A stretch of DNA of 64,000 bases from DATARH01 sp036489765 (GTDB taxonomy: Bacteria > Pseudomonadota > Alphaproteobacteria > ATCC43930 > CGMCC-115725): the NCBI GenBank assembly GCA_036489765.1, contig DASXFE010000060.1:1-64000 (forward strand), in the 5' to 3' direction. The translations under genes and the position numbers were made by a program. Within the stretch, counting starts at the first letter, position 1. Every line of letters starts with the position of its first letter. Of this stretch, positions 8,252 to 16,609 are shown piece after piece. The notes beneath the pieces were generated by a model, which worked only from the letters and a program-made list of their open reading frames with translations, was not told the origin of the DNA and ran no database searches.

Positions 8252-9142
8252 TTACGCCACCTGCGCCATGATCGGCCCGAGCTCCAGCGTCGTCGCGCGG
8301 CGCAGATCGCGAGGGGCCATTTCCTCGTGCGGGCGGCCGCGGTGCATCGTGCAGCGATTGTCCCAGATGACGAGATCGCCGATCGCCCATTTGTGGCTGT
8401 AGACGAACTGGCGCTGGGTCGCGTGCTCGTCGAGGTCGCGCAGGAGTAGCCGCCCCTCCGGCACCGGCATGCCGACGATGTGCGAGGCGTGGGCCGAGAG
8501 ATAGAGGCATTTGCGCTTCGACCCGGGGTGCGTACGCACCAGCGGCTGGCGCGAGGGCGGATAGGTCTCGCGGTCGCCGGGCTCGAAATTGGAAAAGCCG
8601 ATGACGCCGCGCGACCAGAAGATGTCGTGCTCGGCGACGAGCGGGTCGACGACCGCGCGCTGAGCGTCCGAGAGCGCGTCATAGGCGGCGCGCATATCGG
8701 CGAATTCGGTCTCGCCGCCGCCGAACGGGCTCGCCGGCGGCACCGCGACCGCGAACAGCATCCCGAGCACGACCGGCACCGGCATGTACGACGCATCGGT
8801 ATGCCAGAGCCGGTTGCCGAGACTGTCGAGCCGGCGCAGATCGTCGATCGTACGGACCCGGCTGTCCAAATCCAGGTTCGAGATGTCGCCGATCTCGGGG
8901 AATTTGAGCCGCCGGGGGCCGCCCTTCGCCGCCGATCGGCCGATCTCCAACGGGCCGAACAGCGCCGCGAAATCGCGAAGCTGCTCGTCGGTGACGTCCT
9001 GGTCGTGGAAGACGACGACGGAGTGCCGGTCGATCGCCGCCCACAATTCCTTGACCGCCGACGCGCCGAGCGGCTGCGACAGGTCGATCCCGCTCACCTC
9101 GGCACCGATATGCGGGTGAATCGGTTTGACCGCGATCACCAT
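8252..9142 (-). CDS. TauD/TfdA family Fe(II)/2-oxoglutarate dioxygenase
   Basis: 296 residues. The iron ligands are visible as WHTD (His114, Asp116) and the distal MHRGRP histidine (His267). Arginines in RDLRRAT near the end are candidates for 2-oxoglutarate binding. The N-terminus IGAEVSGIDLSQPL is typical of taurine and 2,4-D dioxygenase relatives. Such enzymes hydroxylate a substrate carbon next to a heteroatom and release the heteroatom group; the actual substrate is unknown. The ATG at 9142 has AAGGAC upstream and matches the family start. The open frame runs 12 residues further. It lies between an amidohydrolase gene and a substrate-binding protein gene on the same strand. Confidence 0.88.
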   Translation of the reverse strand: MVIAVKPIHPHIGAEVSGIDLSQPLGASAVKELWAAIDRHSVVVFHDQDVTDEQLRDFAALFGPLEIGRSAAKGGPRRLKFPEIGDISNLDLDSRVRTIDDLRRLDSLGNRLWHTDASYMPVPVVLGMLFAVAVPPASPFGGGETEFADMRAAYDALSDAQRAVVDPLVAEHDIFWSRGVIGFSNFEPGDRETYPPSRQPLVRTHPGSKRKCLYLSAHASHIVGMPVPEGRLLLRDLDEHATQRQFVYSHKWAIGDLVIWDNRCTMHRGRPHEEMAPRDLRRATTLELGPIMAQVA

Positions 9143-9233
9143 GGCGCTGTCCTTCTTTGAGAAAGCGTGGACCCTCAAGAAAAACGCCGGTGCGAGGCGG
9201 CGAGGCCCCGCACCGGCGCTGTCTCAAACCCGA

Positions 9234-10715
9234 CTACTTTGCAGCGTCGGCGAGGACCGGCTGCTGCGTTTGGCGCAACACCGCGGCGGCCTCTTTCTCG
9301 ACCCGCGTGCCCTTGAAGAAGTCGGGGTTCTGCGTGCCCCACAGGTTGACGGCGTTGGTGAAGACGAAGTCGCGGAAATTGGCCTGGTTGATGACGCCAT
9401 CCTCGACCAGCTCATACGCCTCGGCCAGTGGCTCCCGCATGTCGATCACGTCGAAATGCCCGATGTCGGAGCTGTAGATCGCATTGAGCTGCGCATTGAA
9501 CGGGTTGAGGTTGAGGAACGCCGTGGCGTTCATCCGGTCGTCCGCCTCGCAGCCGAAATAATACGGCTTGACGTAGAGGTCGACCCAATCCTCCTTGCGG
9601 GTGAACTTGCACGCCGAGAAATCGTCGAGATCGTCGATCCCGCCCGTCATGTGCAGTTCCGGATCGGGCCAGCCGTCGCGCGCCTTGAGCGCTTCGGCGT
9701 GCTCCTTGTAGCCGTACTTCTCGACCATCTCCATCAACAGCTTCCGGTCGAGCTTGTCGGGCTTCATGTTGTCGAGCGCCTTGATGTTGCGCCGCTCCCA
9801 GTGCTCCATCAGATCGCCGAAGAGCTGCGCCCCCCAGCCGACGCCGCCTTCGAGGAAGGCGAAGCGCAATTCGGGGAAGCGCCGCGTCACGCCGCCGAGG
9901 AAGATGCCCTTGGCCGCGGCATGACCCGCATCGGCGAAATGGCCGATGTGGTTGTAGGTGAAGTTGGTCGGGCTGTTGCGCAGCGCCTGGTTGCTGCCCG
10001 ACGAATGGAAGGTGGGCGCGATCTTGACCTCGCGGCACTTCGCCCAGACCGGGTCGTAGTCGTAGAGGCTGTCGACGCCGAACACCTCGTACCACACGCC
10101 GAGCCTGTCGGCGTCAGCATTGCCGCTTTTCCCGATCGAGTCGACCTGGCGCGGCATCGCGCTGCCGAACATGCCGACCTTTGAGCCGAGCTGGCTGGTG
10201 ACGAATTCGAGCTCCTCGATTGCCTCGTCGGGCGTGTGCATCGGGATGATCGCGGCCGGGGTCATCCGGTCGGCGAGATCCTTGAAATACCCGGCCGAAA
10301 CGATGTTGTAGGCGCGGATGACGGCGCGCCGCGTCGCATCGTCCTTGATGCGCGGCAGGCGCAGGCCGGCGGTCGGATAGATGATCGCGAAATCGGAGCC
10401 GATCTCGTCGAGCCGCTCATAGAGAAGATGCGGCAGCATCGCCGTCGCGCGGTCATAGGTGTTTCCGGTCTGCCGGGTCCAGAATCCCGGCATCGCCATG
10501 CGCCGGCGCCGGCGCTCCTCGGCGCTCAGCAACAGCGAGTCCCGCGTCGCCGCCATCGCGGCGAGAAACCCGTCCGCGGCAAGGTCGCCGCCGACCTTGC
10601 GCATCTGCTCGGCGAAAACCGGGTCGTATTCGACCCAATGTCCGTCGCCGTCGATGATCGGGTGGTTGAGGCTTGCGCGAATTTCCGTCGGGGTGTGCTT
10701 ACCGTGACCGCTCAT
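9234..10715 (-). CDS. Amidohydrolase-2 family metal-dependent hydrolase
   Basis: 493 residues, longer than the usual 300-400 for the family. The N-terminus IIDGDGHWVEYDP gives the metal-binding D-x-H (Asp24, His26). A central FHSSGSNQ histidine and the late YSSDIGHFD segment (Asp and His) complete the expected site. The extra length lies in the middle and around the late segment GCEADDRMNATAF. It probably acts on a small carboxylated or ester/amide compound in the cytoplasm. It is first of three same-strand genes (with a TauD dioxygenase and a binding protein), which suggests uptake, oxidation and hydrolysis of one nutrient. Confidence 0.85.
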   Translation of the reverse strand: MSGHGKHTPTEIRASLNHPIIDGDGHWVEYDPVFAEQMRKVGGDLAADGFLAAMAATRDSLLLSAEERRRRRMAMPGFWTRQTGNTYDRATAMLPHLLYERLDEIGSDFAIIYPTAGLRLPRIKDDATRRAVIRAYNIVSAGYFKDLADRMTPAAIIPMHTPDEAIEELEFVTSQLGSKVGMFGSAMPRQVDSIGKSGNADADRLGVWYEVFGVDSLYDYDPVWAKCREVKIAPTFHSSGSNQALRNSPTNFTYNHIGHFADAGHAAAKGIFLGGVTRRFPELRFAFLEGGVGWGAQLFGDLMEHWERRNIKALDNMKPDKLDRKLLMEMVEKYGYKEHAEALKARDGWPDPELHMTGGIDDLDDFSACKFTRKEDWVDLYVKPYYFGCEADDRMNATAFLNLNPFNAQLNAIYSSDIGHFDVIDMREPLAEAYELVEDGVINQANFRDFVFTNAVNLWGTQNPDFFKGTRVEKEAAAVLRQTQQPVLADAAK

Positions 10716-10851
10716 AGGTTCCCTCCCGAGAGTTCCCGTAGATCAGTGGGACGCCTGCACTGGTCATGAGCTTGCACCCCGATCGCCGGGGCGGCAATGG
10801 GTTTTGGGTGGTGTTATCGTTGAATGCCCCCGCGACGGCCCGGAGCGTCTG

Positions 10852-11682
10852 GTGCCACCCTTGCTGATCATCGACGGTGATTCCTTTGCGCACCGTTCCT
10901 ATCACGCCCTGCCCAAATCGATCCGGCGCGCGGGCGGGCGCGGCGGCGGCGCGATCGTCGGCTTTGCGAACTTCCTCCTCCGCCTGTATGAGGGCGAGCA
11001 GCCGCGGGCGGTGCTAGTAGCCTGGGACACGCTCGGGGCGCCGACCTATCGCCAGCGGCTTTTTCCCGCCTACCAAGGCGGCCGGGAATTCGATGCCGAG
11101 CTGATCGAGCAGCTCGATGTGCTGCCCGAATTCGTCGCGGCCTGCGGTTTTGCGACCGCCAAGGCGGCCGGGTATGAGGCCGACGATTTCCTCGCCGCCG
11201 CCGCTGCCGCGGAGACGAAGCGCGGCCGGCGGGCGCTGGTCGCGAGCGGCGACCGCGACGCGTTCCAGCTCGCCTCGGACACCGTGACGATCCTGCACCC
11301 GGTGCGGGCCGGCGAGATGGCGCGCATCGGCCCGGCCGAGGTGCGCGAACGCTACGGCGTCGAGCCGGCGCAGGTGCCCGATTTCATCGCGCTGCGCGGC
11401 GACCCTTCGGACAAGCTGCCGGGCGCCCGCGGCGTCGGTGCAAAGGGCGCGGCATCGTTATTGCGGCAATATCCGACGCTGGAAGCCGCACTCGCCGCCG
11501 GCCGCTTTCCCGAACAGGCGGACGCCTTGCGGACCTACCGGCGCATCGCCGCGATGGACCCGGCCGCCCCCATTCCCGCGCTCGACGACCAGTCGCCGAC
11601 CTGGACGAAAGCAGCGGCCTTGGCGCGGGAATGGGAGCTCAACCGCCTCGCCGACCGGATCGCGGAATTCGCGGCCGCCTAG
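10852..11682 (+). CDS. Stand-alone 5'-3' exonuclease (PolA N-domain-like)
   Basis: 276 residues of the 5' nuclease/FEN superfamily, equivalent to the N-terminal domain of DNA polymerase I without the polymerase. Seen: LLIIDGDSFAHRSYHALP with catalytic Asp9; AWDT (Asp59); GYEADDFLA (Asp111, Asp112); SGDRDAFQL (Asp134, Asp136); and LRGDPSDKLPGARGVGAKGA, the helix-hairpin DNA-binding part. It would remove RNA primers or flaps during replication and repair. I chose the GTG at 10852 because GGAG lies upstream and the first beta strand follows; the frame also has a TTG at 10804. Its TAG stop shares a CTAG with the stop of alkB on the other strand. Confidence 0.85.
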   Translation: MPPLLIIDGDSFAHRSYHALPKSIRRAGGRGGGAIVGFANFLLRLYEGEQPRAVLVAWDTLGAPTYRQRLFPAYQGGREFDAELIEQLDVLPEFVAACGFATAKAAGYEADDFLAAAAAAETKRGRRALVASGDRDAFQLASDTVTILHPVRAGEMARIGPAEVRERYGVEPAQVPDFIALRGDPSDKLPGARGVGAKGAASLLRQYPTLEAALAAGRFPEQADALRTYRRIAAMDPAAPIPALDDQSPTWTKAAALAREWELNRLADRIAEFAAA

Positions 11683-12272
11683 CTGGCAGCCCGGCGGCCC
11701 TTTTCGGACAGGCTGCGGAACGTGATCGACCAGCGCGTCACCGTCATCGGCGCGATGCTGTGCTCCCACACATGACGTGCCTCGCCGGCGAGGTGGTAGA
11801 GCGAACGGGGCGCCAGCGGCACCGCGATCCGGTCGAACCCTCCCGGCCGCCGGCGACGAAACCGCATCACCGCCGGTGCGCCGAGCGAGCAGCCCAGCAC
11901 GTGCTCGAAGACGGGACGGTCGCGATGCCACCCGATCCCGGCGCCGGGGTCATAGCGGATCAGCAACGTCTGGACGAGCGCGTCCGGCTCCAGCCCGGCC
12001 AATATCGCCGCCCGCTCGCGCAACCACAGCAGCCATTCCGGGATCGGGTCGGCGGGCACAAAGCTCGCCTCGCCGTAATCGTAGCGCCAGCCGTAGGACA
12101 CGGTCAGCCGGTGCCCTTCCCAGCCGTGATAGCGGAACGGGGCGAGCGGCGCGGCGACGATCGCGGCGATCAACTCGCGCTCCTCGGCCGGCGCGACCAC
12201 CGCGTCCGCCTGCGCGAGACCGGGCAAAGCCGGCGCGGCGAAGAGGTCGCCCTGCTGGGCAAGAAGGCTCAT
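11679..12272 (-). CDS. alkB: AlkB-type DNA/RNA demethylase
   Basis: 197 residues (E. coli AlkB has 216). It is an Fe(II)/2-oxoglutarate dioxygenase that removes methyl groups from N1-methyladenine and N3-methylcytosine. Seen: IRYDPGAGIGWHRDRP with HxD (His116, Asp118); a distal His171 in WEHSI; and RWSITFR, where Arg180 and Arg186 match the R-x5-R that binds 2-oxoglutarate and substrate. The start is MSLLAQQGDLF at 12272, with an alternative ATG at 12281. The frame is open to 12488 but those residues look like read-through. It is convergent with the 5' nuclease gene and divergent from the gene at 12364. Confidence 0.9.
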   Translation of the reverse strand: MSLLAQQGDLFAAPALPGLAQADAVVAPAEERELIAAIVAAPLAPFRYHGWEGHRLTVSYGWRYDYGEASFVPADPIPEWLLWLRERAAILAGLEPDALVQTLLIRYDPGAGIGWHRDRPVFEHVLGCSLGAPAVMRFRRRRPGGFDRIAVPLAPRSLYHLAGEARHVWEHSIAPMTVTRWSITFRSLSEKGRRAAS

Positions 12273-12363
12273 GCGCCTCATATGGGATCGAGCCGGCCGG
12301 CGTGCTCGTTTCCCACGGGGTGATATGCTGTCGGCTTGAGGCGAACGGTCAAAGGCGGCGGCG

Positions 12364-12699
12364 ATGTATATCGCGATGAATCGGTTCAAGGTGCGCAAGG
12401 GCGAAGAGCCGGCGTTCGAGACGCGGTGGCGCGAGCGCGACACGCATCTCCATACGGTACCGGGCTTTGTCGAGTTCCACCTGCTCAAGGGGCCGGAGCG
12501 CGACGATCATGTGCTCTACGCCTCGCACACGATCTGGCGCTCGCATGCCGATTTCGAGGCGTGGACCCGTTCGGAGGCCTTTCGTGCGGCGCATCGCGAT
12601 GCCGGGCAGGGCCGGTCGCTGACGATCTCGCATCCCGAGTTCGAGGGGTTCGAGATCGTCCAGACCGTCGCGTCGCCGTCGCGCACCGCCGTGGCCTGA
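12364..12699 (+). CDS. Antibiotic-biosynthesis-monooxygenase-like small protein
   Basis: 111 residues with the ABM/IsdG-like dimeric ferredoxin fold: MYIAMNRFKVRKGEEPAFETRW, then VPGFVEFHLLKGPE and YASHTIWRSHADFEAWTRSEAF, the standard pattern of heme-degrading or quinone-type monooxygenases. The family is used for heme degradation and for polyketide-like oxidations. No neighbour points to either. The ATG at 12364 follows GGCGGCG. The DUF763 gene follows after nine bases and may be co-transcribed. Confidence 0.8.
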   Translation: MYIAMNRFKVRKGEEPAFETRWRERDTHLHTVPGFVEFHLLKGPERDDHVLYASHTIWRSHADFEAWTRSEAFRAAHRDAGQGRSLTISHPEFEGFEIVQTVASPSRTAVA

Positions 12700-12708
12700 G
12701 CCGCCGGC

Positions 12709-13956
12709 GTGGCGCGCAAGGCCGGAAGCGCCGATCTGCCGCTCCATGGCGGGCGCGTGCCGCCGTGGCTGGCGGATCGCATGACCCGGCTCGGCGCCGT
12801 CATCTCCGAAGCCGTCATTCATCACTACGGCCGAGACGAGCTGCTGCGCCGGCTCGCCCACCCGTTCTGGTTCCAGTCGTTCGGCGCGGTGATGGGGATG
12901 GACTGGCATTCGTCGGGCATCACCACCAGCGTCATCGGCGCGTTGAAGCGCGGCCTCGCGCCGCTCTCGGGCGAGCTCGGCATTCATGTCTGCGGCGGTC
13001 GCGGCGCGCATTCGCGGCAGACGCCGCACGAGCTGGCGGCGATTGGCGACCGGGTCGGCTTTGACGGCGGCGCGCTGGCGACCGCGAGCCGGCTCGTCGC
13101 CAAGGTCGACAGCGCCGCGGTGCAGGACGGGTTCGACCTTTACCTCCACGGCTTTATCGTCACCGATGACGGGCATTGGGTCGTCATCCAGCAGGGCATG
13201 AACGGCGAGCGGCGCCAGGCGCGCCGCTATCACTGGCTGTCGGAGGGGCTGACCAGCTTTGTCGACGCCCCGCACGCCGCGATCGATGGCGAGCGGCAAG
13301 GCGAGATCGTCAACCTGACCGACCATCGTGCCGAGGCCTCGCGCCGCGGCCAGCTCGACCTTCTGACCGCGCTCGGCCCGGACGGGATCGTCAAGGAAGC
13401 GACCAAGCTCGCTGCCTCGACGGAGCCAGAGCCGGCACAAGCCGAGCTCCCGCATCTGGTGATGCCGGCGCACCATGATGTGCGCCCGAGCGACGTCATC
13501 GCGCGCCGGCTGCACGGCACGCTGGCCGCCGCCGCCGAGCGCGGCCCCGAGGATTTCGCCGATCTCTTGCTGACCCCTGGCGTCGGCGCCCGCACCGTGC
13601 AGTCCCTGGCGATGGTGGCGGAGGTGGTGCACGGGGCGCCTTACCGCTTTGCCGATCCGGCGCGGTTCTCGCTCGCTCATGGCGGCAAGGACCGGCATCC
13701 CTACCCGGTGCCGATCAAGGTCTACGACGAGACGATCCGGGTGCTCAAATCGGCGGTGACGAAGGCTCGGCTGGGACGGGACGAAGAACTCGGCGCGCTG
13801 AAGCGCCTCGACGACCAGTCCCGGCTCCTGGAGCGCACGGCGACCGGGCCGAGTGTCGCCGCGGTGATCGCCCGCGAGCGCGAAGACTCCCACGCCCACG
13901 GCGGCCGCAGCGTCTTTGGCTGGGAGCCGCCGCCCCGACAGCGGAAATCGGGTTAG
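12709..13956 (+). CDS. DUF763 domain protein
   Basis: 415 residues with the hallmark opening of DUF763 (COG1415): GSADLPLHGGRVPPWLADRM, followed by GMDWHSSGITTSVIGALK and ELGIHVCGGRGAHSRQTP. The family is spread across bacteria and archaea and has no established function. Conserved histidines and the HVCGG cysteine region could form a metal or active site. The start is GTG at 12709. The lysine/arginine content of the second half would be compatible with nucleic-acid binding, but that is only an inference. It sits next to alkB and a 5' nuclease, which makes a nucleic-acid role worth testing. Confidence 0.85.
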   Translation: MARKAGSADLPLHGGRVPPWLADRMTRLGAVISEAVIHHYGRDELLRRLAHPFWFQSFGAVMGMDWHSSGITTSVIGALKRGLAPLSGELGIHVCGGRGAHSRQTPHELAAIGDRVGFDGGALATASRLVAKVDSAAVQDGFDLYLHGFIVTDDGHWVVIQQGMNGERRQARRYHWLSEGLTSFVDAPHAAIDGERQGEIVNLTDHRAEASRRGQLDLLTALGPDGIVKEATKLAASTEPEPAQAELPHLVMPAHHDVRPSDVIARRLHGTLAAAAERGPEDFADLLLTPGVGARTVQSLAMVAEVVHGAPYRFADPARFSLAHGGKDRHPYPVPIKVYDETIRVLKSAVTKARLGRDEELGALKRLDDQSRLLERTATGPSVAAVIAREREDSHAHGGRSVFGWEPPPRQRKSG

Positions 13957-14328
13957 ACCGCCGCGCCTCCCCGACTACGGCCCGCGGGGCGGCGCGAGGT
14001 CGTGGAGCGCCAGCAGCGTGTTGCGGACAGCGGTCGAGCCGGAACGGTCCGAAGCATACCTCTTTGGTATTATTTGAAAGGCGCGACAAATCGGTAAGGA
14101 TTTCCCTAAATGGCTGGCTCAAAGGCCTTAAGGCCACTGCCCTTTAAGTTCTATGTCACACAGCCAGTGGAAGGTGACCCGACGCGGGTGACAGTCACGG
14201 GACAGCCGGGCGTCTGCGCACGGTGCTAGCGGCCCCGCCGCTCTATTGGCCGCACGCCGTCCAACGGATCAGACCGCGCATTCACGCCTGCTTCTCCTAT
14301 GCCCCAAGCCGCAGCGAAGGAGGAAGCG
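13957..14328. other. Intergenic segment, no gene seen
   Basis: About 370 bases without a supportable gene. Bases 14050-14160 are clearly richer in A and T than the surroundings and contain a perfect palindrome GGCCTTAAGGCC (14124-14135). Further on, ACCCG and CGGGT flank ACG near 14177. This is a plausible promoter region for the small membrane protein and the following genes, but I cannot fix -35 and -10 boxes. Confidence 0.4.
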
Positions 14329-14499
14329 ATGTTCGACGGTGTGTTGGCCGACGTGGTGGAACGGCGCGCAGAGGAACCGGCGGAAGCGGCGACCCTGCCG
14401 TGGGAAGTCATCGCCCTCTTGTTTTGCCTCGCCGCGATCCAGATCGCTGCCGCCATGCTCTACCCGGATCTGTTCGCGGCGCCGCTCGATCAGTTCTGA
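14329..14499 (+). CDS. Small single-pass membrane protein
   Basis: 56 residues: MFDGVLADVVERRAEEP, then one clear membrane helix (about 25-46, VIALLFCLAAIQIAAAMLYP) and a short tail. A strong AAGGAGG lies just ahead of the ATG at 14329, which supports this start over an in-frame ATG at 14299. No family is recognised. The helix location predicts a short cytoplasmic N-terminus and a periplasmic tail, but orientation is uncertain. It precedes the metallo-beta-lactamase-fold hydrolase gene by about 110 bases. Confidence 0.65.
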   Translation: MFDGVLADVVERRAEEPAEAATLPWEVIALLFCLAAIQIAAAMLYPDLFAAPLDQF

Positions 14500-14611
14500 C
14501 CGTTTCGCCGGCGCGGCCCGAGTTCGATTCTAAGGCACCTCCGGCATCGGCGACGCTTGACCCGGTTCAGCGAAGCGGCGAGCCTCCGCGCGATACCTTG
14601 GGAGGCTCGTG

Positions 14612-15625
14612 ATGGCGCTCGAAACCGTGGCCCCGTTCAAACCCCCGGTGGTCGACCGGTTGTCGGTGCGGCTCGTCGTCGATTCCTACCACGACATCTT
14701 TATGCCCAAGGCCGAGCACCCGCATGCACGGATCGAACACGTCGCGCGCATGCCGGGCCGGCAGCAGGAGACATTTGCCTGCGAATGGGGCCTGTCGCTG
14801 CACCTCGAATCCGAGGGCGGCGGGCAGCGGCACCAGTATCTCCTCGATTTCGGTTTTACCCCCGAGGTCTTGAACCGAAATTTCGACATCCTGGGCATCG
14901 AGCCGGAAAAGCTCGACGGCCTGATCCTCAGCCATTCGCACCGCGACCATTACGGCGGCATGGTCGGGTTTGTCGGACGTCATCGCGAACGGATGCGTGA
15001 CGACCTGGCGCTGTATACGGGCGCGGGGAACCTGACCTATCGCGAGAAATGGACCGGAGGGCGGGACGGCAGCGAGCCGCTCACGATGGGCGCGCTCGAC
15101 GGGGCGGCGCTTGCGGGCGCGCATATCGAAACCGTGTGCTGCGATCACCCGCACGCTCTTGCCGGTGGGTTTTCGAGCGGCCCGATCGCCTGGCAATCCT
15201 TCGAGCGGGTCACCCAGACGACGCTGGTCGAGCCGACCCCGGTCGACCATTTCACGGAGAACGAGCGCCGCGGCCGGCTGGTCCTCGACAAGCACCCCGA
15301 CGAGCACGCGACCTGCTACATCGTGCAAGGCCGCGGGCTCGTCGTGATCTCGTCCTGCGGCCATTGCGGGATCATCAACACGGTCAAGACCGCCCAGGCC
15401 GTCTCCGGCGTCGAGAAGGTGCACGCCATCCTCGGCGGGTTCCACCTCGGCGCCGCTCCGGCCGACTACATCGAGCACACGGTCGCCGAGCTTAAAGCGC
15501 TCAACCCCGACGTCGTCGTGCCGATGCATTGCACCGGCCGGCCGTTCATCGACGCGGCCGAACGGGCGATGCCGGCGCAGGTCGTGCGCTCGAGCACCGG
15601 CAGCCGGTTCACGTTTGGCGTTTGA
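14612..15625 (+). CDS. Metallo-beta-lactamase-fold hydrolase
   Basis: 337 residues of the COG1237 branch of the MBL superfamily (proteins like the archaeal methanopterin-precursor synthase). Zinc motif LSHSHRDHYGG gives His108, His110, Asp112 and His113; later ligands are near SSCGHCGIINTV and VPMHCTG. The region around 150-215 is an insertion relative to short MBL proteins. GGGAGG precedes the start; a GTG immediately before this ATG is an alternative. The gene ends in TGATG within the first unit of a 14-bp tandem repeat that leads into the racemase-fold gene, so the two were probably once translationally coupled. Confidence 0.85.
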   Translation: MALETVAPFKPPVVDRLSVRLVVDSYHDIFMPKAEHPHARIEHVARMPGRQQETFACEWGLSLHLESEGGGQRHQYLLDFGFTPEVLNRNFDILGIEPEKLDGLILSHSHRDHYGGMVGFVGRHRERMRDDLALYTGAGNLTYREKWTGGRDGSEPLTMGALDGAALAGAHIETVCCDHPHALAGGFSSGPIAWQSFERVTQTTLVEPTPVDHFTENERRGRLVLDKHPDEHATCYIVQGRGLVVISSCGHCGIINTVKTAQAVSGVEKVHAILGGFHLGAAPADYIEHTVAELKALNPDVVVPMHCTGRPFIDAAERAMPAQVVRSSTGSRFTFGV

Positions 15626-15686
15626 TGGGTGGCGTTTGATGGGTGGCGTTTGATGGCTGGCGTTTGATGGGTGGCGTCTGATGCGC
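15617..15686. repeat. Five tandem 14-bp units spanning a gene junction
   Basis: Five units of GGCGTTTGATGGGT or close variants start at 15617, 15631, 15645, 15659 and 15673. The first contains the stop codon of the MBL-fold gene (TGA 15623-15625) and the last contains the ATG of the racemase-fold gene (15681). Every unit carries TGATG, the stop/start overlap. The simplest reading is that an ancestral TGATG overlap was multiplied by slippage, adding 56 bases. Units 3 and 5 have diverged slightly. Confidence 0.9.
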
Positions 15687-16487
15687 CTCTTCTACCAAAG
15701 CCTCGGCGTTTCGCGCCGGTCCGAGAGCGGTCCTTACGCCGGGAAGCTCCGCGCGATTCTCCGGGGCGCGGTGGCGCCGGGCACCGAGATCGATGTCTTC
15801 GGCCTCAGCCCCAGCCGGGCGATCGCCGACCAGTACCGCTATCTGGAGTATCTCGACACCGGCGAGATCCTCGATAACGGGCTCCGGGCCGAGCGGGAAG
15901 GCTATGACGCGTTCCTGATCGGCAACATCTTCGAGCCCGGGCTCCACGCGCTGCGCGAGCTCTTGAACATCCCGGTCCTCGGTCTCTGCGAGGCGTCGGT
16001 CACGCTCGCCTGCCTGATGGCGCCCAATTTCTCGGTCGTCAACGTCAACCCCAAATTCGCCCGCAAGGTCACCGATAACATCGCCTCCTACGGACTCTCG
16101 GGCCGGCTCGTCTCGATCGACCGGATGGCGGTCGAGCGTGCGGCGATGTTCGACGAGGCCTTCGACGACCCCGCGGCTCGCGACAAGGTCTTCGACCAGT
16201 TCCGCGCGGCGGCGCGCGACGGGCTGGCAAAAGGCGCGGAGGCGGTGATCCCCGCCGGCGGCATCGTGATGACCCTTCTCGCCGACGCCGGGGTGCACGA
16301 GGTCGACGGCGCGCCGATCGTCAACGGCCTGTTGGCGCTCGCGAAAATCGGCGAGCTCGCCGCGAGCCTCAAAGCGCTGACCGGGCATTTCACCAGCAAG
16401 CGGCTCACCTACGCCCCGCCGACCGGGACCTTGCTCGACGACATCCGCCGCGCCTACGGCGACGACATATATCCCGGCGCGCACTGA
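15681..16487 (+). CDS. Asp/Glu/hydantoin racemase-fold protein
   Basis: 268 residues. The family uses two cysteines to racemise amino acids or hydantoins. Here the first is present (LGLCEASVTLA, Cys103), but the usual second cysteine position reads VIPAGGIVMTLL with glycine. A two-base racemisation is therefore doubtful; a one-cysteine decarboxylase or isomerase (like arylmalonate decarboxylase or maleate isomerase) or loss of activity are alternatives. The ATG lies in the last unit of the 14-bp repeat, without a good ribosome-binding site of its own. The ABC transporter genes follow after about 120 bases. Confidence 0.8.
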   Translation: MRLFYQSLGVSRRSESGPYAGKLRAILRGAVAPGTEIDVFGLSPSRAIADQYRYLEYLDTGEILDNGLRAEREGYDAFLIGNIFEPGLHALRELLNIPVLGLCEASVTLACLMAPNFSVVNVNPKFARKVTDNIASYGLSGRLVSIDRMAVERAAMFDEAFDDPAARDKVFDQFRAAARDGLAKGAEAVIPAGGIVMTLLADAGVHEVDGAPIVNGLLALAKIGELAASLKALTGHFTSKRLTYAPPTGTLLDDIRRAYGDDIYPGAH

Positions 16488-16524
16488 CAGCTTGTCGCAC
16501 ACGCGATCATCTGTCCGGGTTTAA

Positions 16525-16553
16525 TTGACTCGGCCTTCGGCGGCGGATACCAA
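16525..16553 (+). promoter_or_regulatory. Possible promoter of the ABC transporter operon
   Basis: TTGACT at 16525-16530 followed 17 bases later by TACCAA (16548-16553) lies in a relatively A/T-rich patch about 57 bases ahead of the first ATPase start. The spacing fits a housekeeping promoter, but the -10 box is poor. Confidence 0.3.
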
Positions 16554-16609
16554 CGCTTACAACAAAATGAACACCGGGATAGCCGGTCATTTTGGAGAGG
16601 AAGGCGCCG

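Noticed and set aside
12349..13899. Minus-strand frame of 516 residues opposite the DUF763 gene
   Set aside because: Antisense shadow of DUF763; Arg/Asp-rich, no recognisable fold.
15617..15686. CRISPR-like array
   Set aside because: Units are 14 bp with no spacers and no cas genes; it is a simple tandem repeat across a gene junction.
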